A DNA stretch of 64,000 nt. Origin: an uncultured Maribacter sp. GTDB lineage: Bacteria; Bacteroidota; Bacteroidia; Flavobacteriales; Flavobacteriaceae. Each line of letters starts with the position of its first letter. Positions within the stretch are counted from its first letter, which is position 1. The position numbers and the translations under genes were made by a program. The stretch is taken from the NCBI GenBank assembly GCA_947493885.1, contig CANLTE010000012.1:1-64000 (forward strand), in the 5' to 3' direction. A model generated the notes under the pieces. That model had not been told where the DNA came from. It searched no databases and saw only the letters and a program-made list of their open reading frames with translations. Of the stretch, positions 25,974-34,195 are shown in pieces.

Positions 25974-26273
25974 TCAGACCCAAATGTGTATTTCAAACTT
26001 TTTATTTAGCTCTAGCTTCGTTTTTTTCCTGATTTCGGCTTTAATAGGGAGGATGTAAGTGTTTATTTTTGTGTCAAACCATATAGAAGTATTCCACTTA
26101 ATTTCGCCAATTTGAGAAACCGCTTTCATTCTTCCCCAACCTTCTTCTTGCCATTTTAAATTTGCTCGTATTTCTTTTGACATAGTTTTGGGTAGTGAAA
26201 CAAAATGCCAACTCCCCTCAAGGTTGGTTTTCCACATTTTGGTTGAAAATTTATATTTTATTTTACCTTCCAT
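25974..26273 (-). CDS. DUF1905 domain protein
   Basis: A 99-residue small beta-barrel-like protein: KYKFSTKMWKTNLEGSWHFVSLP, WGRMKAVSQIG and TYILPIKAEIRKKTKLE form the DUF1905 pattern. The domain is often fused to a YdeI-type (OmdA) region; here it stands alone. Function unknown. It lies between aroE and the DUF349 gene on the same strand, with a larger gap (135 bases) before DUF349. Confidence 0.75.
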   Translation of the reverse strand: MEGKIKYKFSTKMWKTNLEGSWHFVSLPKTMSKEIRANLKWQEEGWGRMKAVSQIGEIKWNTSIWFDTKINTYILPIKAEIRKKTKLELNKKFEIHIWV

Positions 26274-26326
26274 ACACTTTATAAATGTGTTTTGTTAAGC
26301 TATTTTTCAGTATGGTTATATGCTAA

Positions 26327-27058
26327 CTATAAATTCCATATTTCCCAAGCCTTTTCGGCTTGGTGCATTAACATTTGAGAACCATTGCAGATAATAGCTC
26401 CTTGTTCCTCACCGGCCTTTAGAAAGGCGGTTTTTTCTGGATTGTAAATTAAATCAAACAGGTAATGGTTAGCAGCAATATATTGATAGGGGATATCTGG
26501 TTTATCATTAATTCTTGGGTGGGTGCCAACGGGAGAGCTATTAATGATTAATGTATGTTCTGATATAATTTGTTTTGTTAAATCACCGTATGTTAAGTTG
26601 TTTTCGGTTTTGCTCCGTGAGACAAAAATGTATTCAATTTCCAATTGCTCCAAGACATAAGCAATAGCTTTTGAAGCTCCTCCAGTTCCGAGGATTAGGG
26701 CTTTTGCGTGATGTTTTTTTAATAATGGTTCAAGAGATTTTTGAAAACCGTACGCATCCGTATTATAGCCGATTGTTCCATTTTTAGTAACCTTAATAGT
26801 ATTTACAGCCCCAATTTTTTCGGCTTCAGGGTCTAGTTTGTTCAAAAAGGGAATTATCGCTTCTTTGTAGGGGATAGTGACATTTAATCCCACAAGGTTT
26901 TTAGTGTTTGTTATTACTTTTTTAAACTCATCAATAGCAACTAAATCAAAGTTTACGTACGAGTGATTTGTTAATTTGAGAGCTTCAAACTTTTCTTTAA
27001 AATAACCTCTAGAAAAAGAATATTCAATGTTTTTGCCAATTAAACCAAATTTATGCAT
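26327..27058 (-). CDS. aroE: Shikimate dehydrogenase
   Basis: About 243 residues. The substrate domain has GKNIEYSFSRGYFKEKF, NVTIPYKEAIIPFL with the catalytic Lys, and GAVNTI. The NADP Rossmann motif is ALILGTGGASKAI, with NTDAYGF supplying the catalytic Asp. It reduces 3-dehydroshikimate in aromatic amino acid synthesis. It starts inside the 3' end of a DUF368 gene (8-base overlap). An ATG at 27079 is in frame; the 27058 start matches the family's short N-terminus (MHKFGLIG). Confidence 0.9.
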   Translation of the reverse strand: MHKFGLIGKNIEYSFSRGYFKEKFEALKLTNHSYVNFDLVAIDEFKKVITNTKNLVGLNVTIPYKEAIIPFLNKLDPEAEKIGAVNTIKVTKNGTIGYNTDAYGFQKSLEPLLKKHHAKALILGTGGASKAIAYVLEQLEIEYIFVSRSKTENNLTYGDLTKQIISEHTLIINSSPVGTHPRINDKPDIPYQYIAANHYLFDLIYNPEKTAFLKAGEEQGAIICNGSQMLMHQAEKAWEIWNL

Positions 27059-28070
27059 GCAGTTGTCTTTGTTTTCCATACCAATCTAATCCCAATAAAA
27101 TACTAATTCCTATGACAATAAATACTATTGCCCACCATGTTTCAGGGACTTCAAAATTCGGAAAATAGCGTTTATAATTTACAATAATTTCTTTACCATT
27201 ACTGTCAGTAAGTATCTGTCCCAAATTGTTGGTTTTGTATATTGTTTTTTTCCATGGCCAAACAACACCTAGCGATCCTGTAATAAAGCCAATTATAACT
27301 GCTGTGGTAATATGCTTATGTTGTTTAAGAACATAACTCAATAGATGAGAAAGACTCACCAAACCTACTGCTGAACCTATTGTAAATACGGCTAAAATGG
27401 TTAAGGTGCTTAATCGTTCGGGGTCATTTAGAAAACCAAAATCACCTTGAAAAACTTCAGAAAGTGTATCATACAAAGCATTAACAGAGTCGACTAAAAG
27501 TAACACGTAATTGCCAAGTAATATTAAAATAAAAGATCCCGAAAGCCCAGGTAAGGTCATTCCTGAAACGCTAATCATTCCACAAAGAAAAATAAATAAC
27601 AGATTGTCATTTGCTGTTGCAGGGTTTAAAAAACTAATTAACACACCAATGATTAGACCTATTATTCCTGCAGTAATTGTTTTTTTATTCCAATGTTCAA
27701 AATCTTTAGAAATATAGTAGATTGACCCTAGAATCATACCAAAAAAAGCAGACCAAACTAAGAGTTCTTTTTTTTCCAAAAAGTAATCCAGTATTTTAGA
27801 AATACTAAAATAACTGACCAACATTCCGAAAATTAATAATGAAAGAAATTGTCCGTTAATGTAGGTATAAAAGCTTTTAAACCGGCCGTTTATAAGTAGT
27901 TTAAAGGCTTTGCCATTAACTTTTTGGAGAGAATAAATAAATTCTTCATAAAATCCGCCAACAAAAGCAACAATTCCACCTGATACTCCTGGGACTTTAT
28001 TTGCAGCACCCATGCACAATCCTTTTACAACAAGAAAAAATTTGTCCGTAAAAGTTCTTGTTTTGTTCAT
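27051..28070 (-). CDS. DUF368 membrane protein (PopT-like), second paralogue
   Basis: A 339-residue inner-membrane protein with about eight or nine hydrophobic helices and the DUF368 motifs GLCMGAANKVPGVSGGIVAFVGGFYEEF and SGMTLPGLSGSFILILLGNY. DUF368 proteins of the PopT type are known to recycle undecaprenyl phosphate across the membrane for wall and polymer synthesis. It lies 17 bases after a paralogous gene and has a longer central loop near residues 260-300 than its neighbour. Paired copies could have different lipid preferences; that is inference. Confidence 0.85.
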   Translation of the reverse strand: MNKTRTFTDKFFLVVKGLCMGAANKVPGVSGGIVAFVGGFYEEFIYSLQKVNGKAFKLLINGRFKSFYTYINGQFLSLLIFGMLVSYFSISKILDYFLEKKELLVWSAFFGMILGSIYYISKDFEHWNKKTITAGIIGLIIGVLISFLNPATANDNLLFIFLCGMISVSGMTLPGLSGSFILILLGNYVLLLVDSVNALYDTLSEVFQGDFGFLNDPERLSTLTILAVFTIGSAVGLVSLSHLLSYVLKQHKHITTAVIIGFITGSLGVVWPWKKTIYKTNNLGQILTDSNGKEIIVNYKRYFPNFEVPETWWAIVFIVIGISILLGLDWYGKQRQLHA

Positions 28071-28087
28071 TGTACTAATAGCAGCAT

Positions 28088-29005
28088 TTATTTTCGGGAA
28101 GCAGCTTTCTCCATTATAAAAATAAGAGAAAAACCGATTATAGCCGCTATTACCGCATAAATAAGTTTGTGTTCACCATCAAATGAATAAGGAGATACAC
28201 TCTCATCAGCGATAACCATTATTTTATCACCAAATTGTTTGGTTTCTAAAACGTTTTTCCAAGGCCATATTTTATTCAAAGATCCTATAATAAAACCAGT
28301 TAATACGGCTAATGTGATGTTTTTGTAGTTGTTAAACATCCACTTTAGAATTCTGGCAAAACTTAATAATCCAAAAACGGCTCCTAAACCAACCGTTAGA
28401 ATAACTTTAATATCCTTTTCATGAACAGCTTCTAAAATGGTCCTATATGAGCCTAAAAGTACTAATATAAAAGCACCAGAAATACCCGGTAATATCATTG
28501 CGCACACAGCTAATGCACCCGAAAAGAACAAAAAAGGGAGACTGTTTACACTTTCGTTTGCAGGGAGAGTAGTTATATAATATGCTAAGCAAGCTCCTGT
28601 AATTAAAGATACAACAACGCCAATATTCCATTTTTCAATGGTTTTTCCAACAAAAAATATACTCGCTGTTACAAGCCCAAAAAAGAAAGCCCAAAGTAAA
28701 ACGGGTTCATTTTCTAAAAGCCAACTTACTAGTTTTGCTAAAGAAAGTATGCTAATAAAAATACCTAAAAACAATGCACAGAGGAAGTTTCCATTTGCTT
28801 GTTTCCAAAAGGGTTTAAAACCTTCGCTTTTTAATGTTTTAAAAAGTGAAAAGTTAATATTATTGATTGAGGTTATTAATTCCTCGTATATTCCAGATAT
28901 AAATGCTATTGTTCCTCCAGAAACTCCAGGAACAACATCAGCAGCTCCCATAGCTATTCCTTTAAGCGTAATATACAAATACTGCAGTGTATTGCGATTT
29001 TCCAT
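28088..29005 (-). CDS. DUF368 membrane protein (PopT-like), first paralogue
   Basis: A 305-residue polytopic protein with GIAMGAADVVPGVSGGTIAFISG near the N-terminus and CAMILPGISGAFILVLLGSY in the middle, i.e. two re-entrant PGxSG motifs as in all DUF368 members. Known role of PopT-type members: undecaprenyl phosphate translocation. The tandem paralogue follows after 17 bases and the TPR gene precedes by 17. Operon context with an OstA-like LPS-export gene supports an envelope role. Confidence 0.85.
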   Translation of the reverse strand: MENRNTLQYLYITLKGIAMGAADVVPGVSGGTIAFISGIYEELITSINNINFSLFKTLKSEGFKPFWKQANGNFLCALFLGIFISILSLAKLVSWLLENEPVLLWAFFFGLVTASIFFVGKTIEKWNIGVVVSLITGACLAYYITTLPANESVNSLPFLFFSGALAVCAMILPGISGAFILVLLGSYRTILEAVHEKDIKVILTVGLGAVFGLLSFARILKWMFNNYKNITLAVLTGFIIGSLNKIWPWKNVLETKQFGDKIMVIADESVSPYSFDGEHKLIYAVIAAIIGFSLIFIMEKAASRK

Positions 29006-29022
29006 GATTTTTCAATAAAATT

Positions 29023-30423
29023 TTAACGTGAGGATTTTCGTACACTCTCAATAACGTCAAGTGTCCATTGTATATTGCTAAACTCTGGAAATTCATTCAT
29101 AAACAGTGCGATTTTTTTTGGATTTGCTTTTAATGCTTCGGTTAACATTTTTCGCGCGTTCACAGGTTCATCATTAAGAAGATAAAAACCAGCAGTTTTA
29201 TACCTTAATTCTGAGCTGCCAGGATAAAAATCTCGTCCCTGAGTAAGAATCTCAATGGCTGATGAAATATCGCCAGTTGCCCGTGCAACGTTAGCCCATT
29301 CTATCCATGTTTTTAATTCATAATTTCCAGAATCAACAGCCTGTTTATAAGCAAAGTCTGCTTGGTCATAATTATTTAAAGCAGCGTTAATTTTAGCACA
29401 TTTTCGCCAGTAATGAGGGTTTTCGCCATCAATATTTAGAGCTTTATTAATATAAAAATGTGCTTTTTCGTAGTTTTTACGTCTAAAATAAAAATCTGTT
29501 ATGGCTAACCATCCTTTATCTAATAATGGATCTTCATGAACGGTTTGATAGTAATAGTATTTTGCCATTTCCGCATCATTCAACTTTTCATAACATTTAC
29601 CCATTCTTAGAAAAGTATGCGATGTAGGGTCTTCCATGCTTAAAGTGGTCTCATAATTTTCAATGGCCTCTTCATATTTTTTCATTTTTTCTAGTACTCT
29701 ACCTTTTTCAAAATAAGCACCTATAAAGGAATCATCAGAAATAATAGCATAATCAAAAGCAGAGAGTGCCTCGTCATACATCTTTTTATGTACGTATTGT
29801 TTTCCCAGTTGATGCCACGCTATTTCACAATAAGGATTTTTATCTAAATAATCATCTAAAAAAATAATGGCACCATCAGAATCTTCTAAATAGTCAAAAC
29901 AGTAAATTACATTATATAATGAGGAATAATCTTGATTATCAAACGCTAAACATTTTATAAAACTATCTTTTGCTAGTTTGTAATCGTCCATAAAAAGGTA
30001 TTCCATCCCCAACAACGAGTAGATGTCAAAACTATCTTCTGATAATTCCAAAGCTTTATTCAAAAGTACAACTGCTCCTTCGTGATTATCTAATTTTGAA
30101 AATATATTAGCTCTTTGGATATATATTTCTTCGTTATTACTATCTAAGAGCTCTAATTGATCTAGCATGTTTTCAGCTAGTTCTAGTTTGTTTTCAAAAA
30201 CTAAAACCTCAATATTAAGTAACTTAAGTTCTATAGAATCAGGATGTTGCTGTAGTCCTATTTTAATGGCTTTTTTAGCCAAAGATACCCTTCCATTGTT
30301 TAGATAATGGTGAATAATGTCCTCAAAATCCTCTGCATCAAAAAAATAGACATCGTCCGTTTTGAGCATGGATTCAAACTTCGTTATGGGTTGCCCCGGT
30401 CTTTCATTAGATTCTAACGCCAT
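29023..30423 (-). CDS. Tetratricopeptide repeat protein
   Basis: A 466-residue cytoplasmic protein built of about ten TPR-type helix pairs from residue 35 to 440 (for example NEEIYIQRANIFSKLDNHEGAVVLLNKAL shortened by the repeat period of 34). No signal peptide, membrane segment or enzymatic domain. TPR arrays bind partner proteins. The gene lies between a class III aminotransferase and the DUF368 pair, so the partner may be a membrane or wall protein. Confidence 0.85.
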   Translation of the reverse strand: MALESNERPGQPITKFESMLKTDDVYFFDAEDFEDIIHHYLNNGRVSLAKKAIKIGLQQHPDSIELKLLNIEVLVFENKLELAENMLDQLELLDSNNEEIYIQRANIFSKLDNHEGAVVLLNKALELSEDSFDIYSLLGMEYLFMDDYKLAKDSFIKCLAFDNQDYSSLYNVIYCFDYLEDSDGAIIFLDDYLDKNPYCEIAWHQLGKQYVHKKMYDEALSAFDYAIISDDSFIGAYFEKGRVLEKMKKYEEAIENYETTLSMEDPTSHTFLRMGKCYEKLNDAEMAKYYYYQTVHEDPLLDKGWLAITDFYFRRKNYEKAHFYINKALNIDGENPHYWRKCAKINAALNNYDQADFAYKQAVDSGNYELKTWIEWANVARATGDISSAIEILTQGRDFYPGSSELRYKTAGFYLLNDEPVNARKMLTEALKANPKKIALFMNEFPEFSNIQWTLDVIESVRKSSR

Positions 30424-30508
30424 TGAAACGTATTAGGTTATCTATAAAAATAAAAGTAACATTTTGGACTAATTAATATAGGGTAACTGGCGCTATATTA
30501 TTAACAAA

Positions 30509-31702
30509 TTAGTTAACAGACTTGTTTTTGAAGTTGTCCAGCAGCTTTATTATTATTTTACACCCTTTTGTAATTTCTTTTTCCGAAATGTTTAACGGAG
30601 GAGATATTCTAACTGCTTTTTTTTCAAAAAGCAACCAAAAGAGAATGAGTTGTTGCTTTGCCGTTTCAAGAATAAGATAATTTGCAAGGTCCTCACTTTT
30701 CATAATTAACGCCAGCATTAATCCCCTTCCTCGAATTTCAGATATGTACTCATGTTGTAATAACTTGCGCAGTAAGAACTCTTTTGAAAGAGTTTCTGTA
30801 ATTAAATTGGATTGCGTAATTACTTTTAACGTAGCTAGAGAAGCCGCAGCAATTACAGGGTTTCCACCAAATGTGGTAATGTGACCTAATTTAGGTTTAC
30901 TTTGTAATGATGACATTATTTTATGGGAAGAAATAAAGGCTCCAGCAGGTAATCCTGATGCCATACCTTTACCAATAACTAAAATATCGGGAATACAATT
31001 ATAATGTTCAAAAGCAAAAAGTTTACCCGTTCTACCAAAACCTGGTTGAATTTCATCTAAAATTAATAGGGCCCCAACGGCTTTACACTTTGCTTTTACC
31101 TTTTGTAAATAATCTTTTTCGGGTAAAATAAACCCAGCACCACCTTGTATGGTCTCCAAAATAACAGCTGCAGTTTTAACGGTGATTTTTTCTAAATCTT
31201 TTTGAGCATTAAAAGTGATAAAATTAATTTCAGGAAGCAGTGGTCTAAACGCGCCTTTTTGATCTTCTGCACCACTAACACTTAGACTACCCATGGTGTT
31301 TCCGTGATAGGCATTGCGAGCAGAAATAATTTCAGTTCGCCCAGTATATCTTCGAGCAAGTTTAAGGGCTCCTTCTACGGCTTCAGTGCCAGAATTAACT
31401 AGGTAAGTAGTTTCAAGGTTGTCTGGTAAAAAACTAGAGAGCATTTTTGTGAAATCAACAGCGGGCTTTTGAATGTATTCCCCATACACCATAACATGCA
31501 TGTATTTTGAAACTTGATTTGTAATTGCTTCTATTACTTTTGGGTGCGAATGTCCTAAACTACATGCGGAAACTCCTGCAACAAAATCTAAATGAGCTTT
31601 TCCTTCGGCATCATAAATGTAACTTCCTTTAGCTTTTGAAACTTCTAAAGCTAGGGGAGTGGGGCTTGTTTGCGCCTGATATTTAAAAAAATCCTTATTC
31701 AA
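30509..31702 (-). CDS. Class III aminotransferase (aspartate aminotransferase family)
   Basis: A 397-residue PLP enzyme of the acetylornithine/4-aminobutyrate class. LILDEIQPGFGRTG has the cofactor Asp216, VIGKGMASGLPAG has the Schiff-base Lys245, and NSGTEAVEGALKLARRYTG binds phosphate. Substrate not decidable by eye. It is different from the rocD enzyme near 11 kb. It starts 4 bases after the OstA-like gene stop, so the two are translationally linked even though their roles look unrelated. Confidence 0.85.
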   Translation of the reverse strand: MNKDFFKYQAQTSPTPLALEVSKAKGSYIYDAEGKAHLDFVAGVSACSLGHSHPKVIEAITNQVSKYMHVMVYGEYIQKPAVDFTKMLSSFLPDNLETTYLVNSGTEAVEGALKLARRYTGRTEIISARNAYHGNTMGSLSVSGAEDQKGAFRPLLPEINFITFNAQKDLEKITVKTAAVILETIQGGAGFILPEKDYLQKVKAKCKAVGALLILDEIQPGFGRTGKLFAFEHYNCIPDILVIGKGMASGLPAGAFISSHKIMSSLQSKPKLGHITTFGGNPVIAAASLATLKVITQSNLITETLSKEFLLRKLLQHEYISEIRGRGLMLALIMKSEDLANYLILETAKQQLILFWLLFEKKAVRISPPLNISEKEITKGCKIIIKLLDNFKNKSVN

Positions 31703-31706
31703 TTTT

Positions 31707-33395
31707 CTATTGATGTTTTTTAGAGGAATTTTCTTTTTTTGTTTGAATAGCTTTGTTATTGGTTGAAATATTTACAGGATCACCTTCATTTTTATTTCGT
31801 TCTTCCTCTTCGGCGTCAATATCAATGGGGTTGTCAATACCCCTAATACTTACCAGTTTTACATTTAGATCGTCTTCATCAAAAATATCATCTTTGGAAA
31901 GTATTCTTTCGTCACCTCGCCAAATAAAACCTTTTAATCTTCTACTGTTTTCTGGAAGTTCAAAATCTGGAAATATATCACCATCAGGGTCTGTAGTAAA
32001 AGTTAAGTTTTCAATTTCGTTATTCTCCATGGTTATTCTGATAGCACTACATATGGTTTTGTTTATGCCTATGAGTTCTTCGTCATCGTCATACATATAA
32101 TAAATGACCTCAGTGTTTTTTACTAAATCTATTATTTTAAGAGCGTTATCCTCAAATTGTCCAAATAAATCTTTTCCTTTCGCTTGATTATATCCTGTTT
32201 GACTAATACTGTCTAAGGATATTACGAATGCATTTTCCAGCACTTTTAAAGAATCTAGTTTTTCCGTTTTTAAGTCCGAAATCAAATGAATACTATCCCC
32301 TGTCATTTGATTTTCTCCATTCCATAAAATTGGGTTTATAATGAGTTGTGTAATACCCGTTTTTTGCTCTGAGTGTATAGAGTCGCATTTACCACTTAAG
32401 TCTGTTTTAAAGAATTTGGCATTATGAAATGCCCTTAATATACGCTCTTCTGGAGGGCCAGTTACCATTAGGGTGTCACCGTGAATAAAAAGAGAATCTT
32501 TTTCCATAAGAGCAATGGAAACAGCTTTTTTGGTTGCAAAAAGAGAATCTTTAGCTTTAAATACCTCCGCGTAATGTGCCTTTATAATTCCATTGTTTAC
32601 GGTATCGGTAACCACAATATTGTTGGTTGCCGAAGCAAATTCTTGCGCTTTATTAAAATATACGCTATCACCTTCAATCACCCTGTTATTGTAATCTATT
32701 TTAGTGTTTTTTATGCCATAGCCACTTTCAATTTTGGTATCATAAAAACCTCTTTCACAATAAATGGTATATGTTTTTCCACGAATGGTTGATGGACCAT
32801 ACATGTATGCATTTTTAGATGAAGTATAATAATCTAGTTGTTCGGAGTCTAAAGTGTATTCTATGTTTTTGATATGAACGCTATCTAAAAATTGATACTT
32901 TTTGAGTTCCATAAAGTATTTTCCAATTTCACTAGTTAAAGTGTTTGCAGAATCTATTACGGTACCAAAATCTTTGTAATAAGCTTCTTGATTAGCTCTA
33001 TCAAACCGCAAAGTATCGGTTTTAAGTGTCATGTCCGTATTTTTGAGTAATACATCATCCCACGCTTTGGCAAGTTGTAGATTTCCATCATAATCTACTT
33101 TGCCACTAGTTAGCTGAACGGAGTCTCCTTGTTTAAGCTTAACATTACCAACAGCTTTAAGCCTATTTTCCTTTTGATAATAAATTGCTATATCACAGAA
33201 AAGGTCTGCTCCTTGATGTTCAAATTGAACTTGTTTTTCATCTTTACTAAAGATTGATGCACCAGGGAATTCAATTTCATCTTTGGTGAAATTAGCACCA
33301 TGAATAATATTAATTTGTTTTTTTTCTTTGGCATTCTGAGCAATACAAAGTGCTGAAACAAATACTGAAATCAGTAAAAGTGTAGTTTTTTTCAA
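31707..33395 (-). CDS. OstA/LptA-like periplasmic LPS-transport protein
   Basis: A 562-residue protein with a signal peptide (cleavage near CIAQ). The mature part is rich in beta-strands in OstA/LptA-like repeats (GNVKLKQGDSVQLTSGKVDYDGN), the organic-solvent-tolerance domain that carries lipopolysaccharide between membranes. The C-terminal ~40 residues are acidic then basic and likely disordered. Large OstA-like proteins of this size are typical of Bacteroidota. A minus-strand promoter (33464 to 33437) reads into it, making it the head of the long leftward run. Confidence 0.85.
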   Translation of the reverse strand: MKKTTLLLISVFVSALCIAQNAKEKKQINIIHGANFTKDEIEFPGASIFSKDEKQVQFEHQGADLFCDIAIYYQKENRLKAVGNVKLKQGDSVQLTSGKVDYDGNLQLAKAWDDVLLKNTDMTLKTDTLRFDRANQEAYYKDFGTVIDSANTLTSEIGKYFMELKKYQFLDSVHIKNIEYTLDSEQLDYYTSSKNAYMYGPSTIRGKTYTIYCERGFYDTKIESGYGIKNTKIDYNNRVIEGDSVYFNKAQEFASATNNIVVTDTVNNGIIKAHYAEVFKAKDSLFATKKAVSIALMEKDSLFIHGDTLMVTGPPEERILRAFHNAKFFKTDLSGKCDSIHSEQKTGITQLIINPILWNGENQMTGDSIHLISDLKTEKLDSLKVLENAFVISLDSISQTGYNQAKGKDLFGQFEDNALKIIDLVKNTEVIYYMYDDDEELIGINKTICSAIRITMENNEIENLTFTTDPDGDIFPDFELPENSRRLKGFIWRGDERILSKDDIFDEDDLNVKLVSIRGIDNPIDIDAEEEERNKNEGDPVNISTNNKAIQTKKENSSKKHQ

Positions 33396-33436
33396 CCTGT
33401 AAAATTTTAATCAAAAATAGGGTTTTTTGAAGGAGA

Positions 33437-33464
33437 CAAATATAATTTAAGACAGTTTTATCAA
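33437..33464 (-). promoter_or_regulatory. Promoter of the OstA-like gene run
   Basis: On the minus strand TTG (33464-33462), a 17-base spacer and TATATTTG (33444-33437) match the Bacteroidota consensus. It lies 42 bases before the OstA-like start codon. Confidence 0.65.
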
Positions 33465-33770
33465 ATCCTATTATTGGTTTAGCCGTGTATTTCTACAAGA
33501 TTTAAGTAATGTAGTTTACAAATGTTAGATTGTTATTGGAAAAAAAAGATACGGATGTCCTTTATAGATAAAAAACAGCAACTATTTTTAATTGTTAACA
33601 ACATATTTGGGTGTTTTTACAGACTTTATTTAAAAGATTACAACATAGTTAAGTTTTTTCCTACTTTATTTTAGATATTAGCATCAGAATTAGAAACGTA
33701 ATTAAAATTATATATTGATTGTAAGTGCCCTATTACGTGTTACTTATGGTTAAACAAAATAAGAATTAAG

Positions 33771-33835
33771 TTAGTTGTTAAGTTTGGTTTAAATTGTGGT
33801 AAAAGCGCTGTGTGGTTACAGCGCTTTATTTTTTG
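33771..33835 (+). ncRNA. Candidate small RNA or attenuator, unit 1
   Basis: A 10-bp stem (33802-33811 with 33818-33827) closes on GTGGTT and is followed by a T-rich run. The 30 bases before it (AGTTG..AAGT..GGTTTA..ATTGTGGTAA) recur in the same order before the second unit about 205 bases downstream, and the loop is identical. The stems differ by paired changes. The 5' end and any earlier structure are undefined. The rest of the 33465-33770 stretch shows no gene or clear motif. Confidence 0.5.
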
Positions 33836-33940
33836 TGACCCTGTATAATTAGAAATGAAGTTTAATAAAATTTAGAAATAATTCTAAAAAGAAAGTTTTT
33901 TCTTACAATTTTTATTATCTTTATAGTATAAATACCGATG

Positions 33941-34039
33941 CTCTAAAGACAACTAAAGTCCGTAGAATTTTAGTGTTAGAGTAGTTGAAGTGGTTTATAG
34001 ATTGTGGTAAGGCGTCGTGTGGTTACGACGCCTTTTTTT
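33941..34039 (+). ncRNA. Candidate small RNA or attenuator, unit 2
   Basis: A 5' nested hairpin pairs CTCTAA (33941-33946) with TTAGAG (33976-33981) and, inside it, ACTAAA (33952-33957) with TTTAGT (33969-33974). A shared linker (GTTG, AAGT, GGTTTA, ATTGTGGTAA) follows. A terminator-like 10-bp hairpin (34009-34018 with 34025-34034, loop GTGGTT) then ends in seven T. It lies 157 bases before the GH2 gene. It could be a free small RNA or a leader ending in early termination. Confidence 0.55.
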
Positions 34040-34140
34040 GTTATATAGGTATGTTAAAATGCTATCAGTTTTGGTAACCTAACAGGTCTTATATTCACTA
34101 GTTAGTAACTCATATTAACCTTCAGGGTATAATAAGACTT

Positions 34141-34148
34141 TAGTTTTG
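34141..34148 (+). promoter_or_regulatory. Possible -7 box of the GH2 gene
   Basis: TAGTTTTG fits TANNTTTG and lies 47 bases before the GH2 ATG. No TTG element is visible at the usual distance, so it may depend on an activator. Confidence 0.4.
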
Positions 34149-34195
34149 TCTATATCAGATATATTAGGAGAATCTTTTTCAAAAACTTTAATCCT

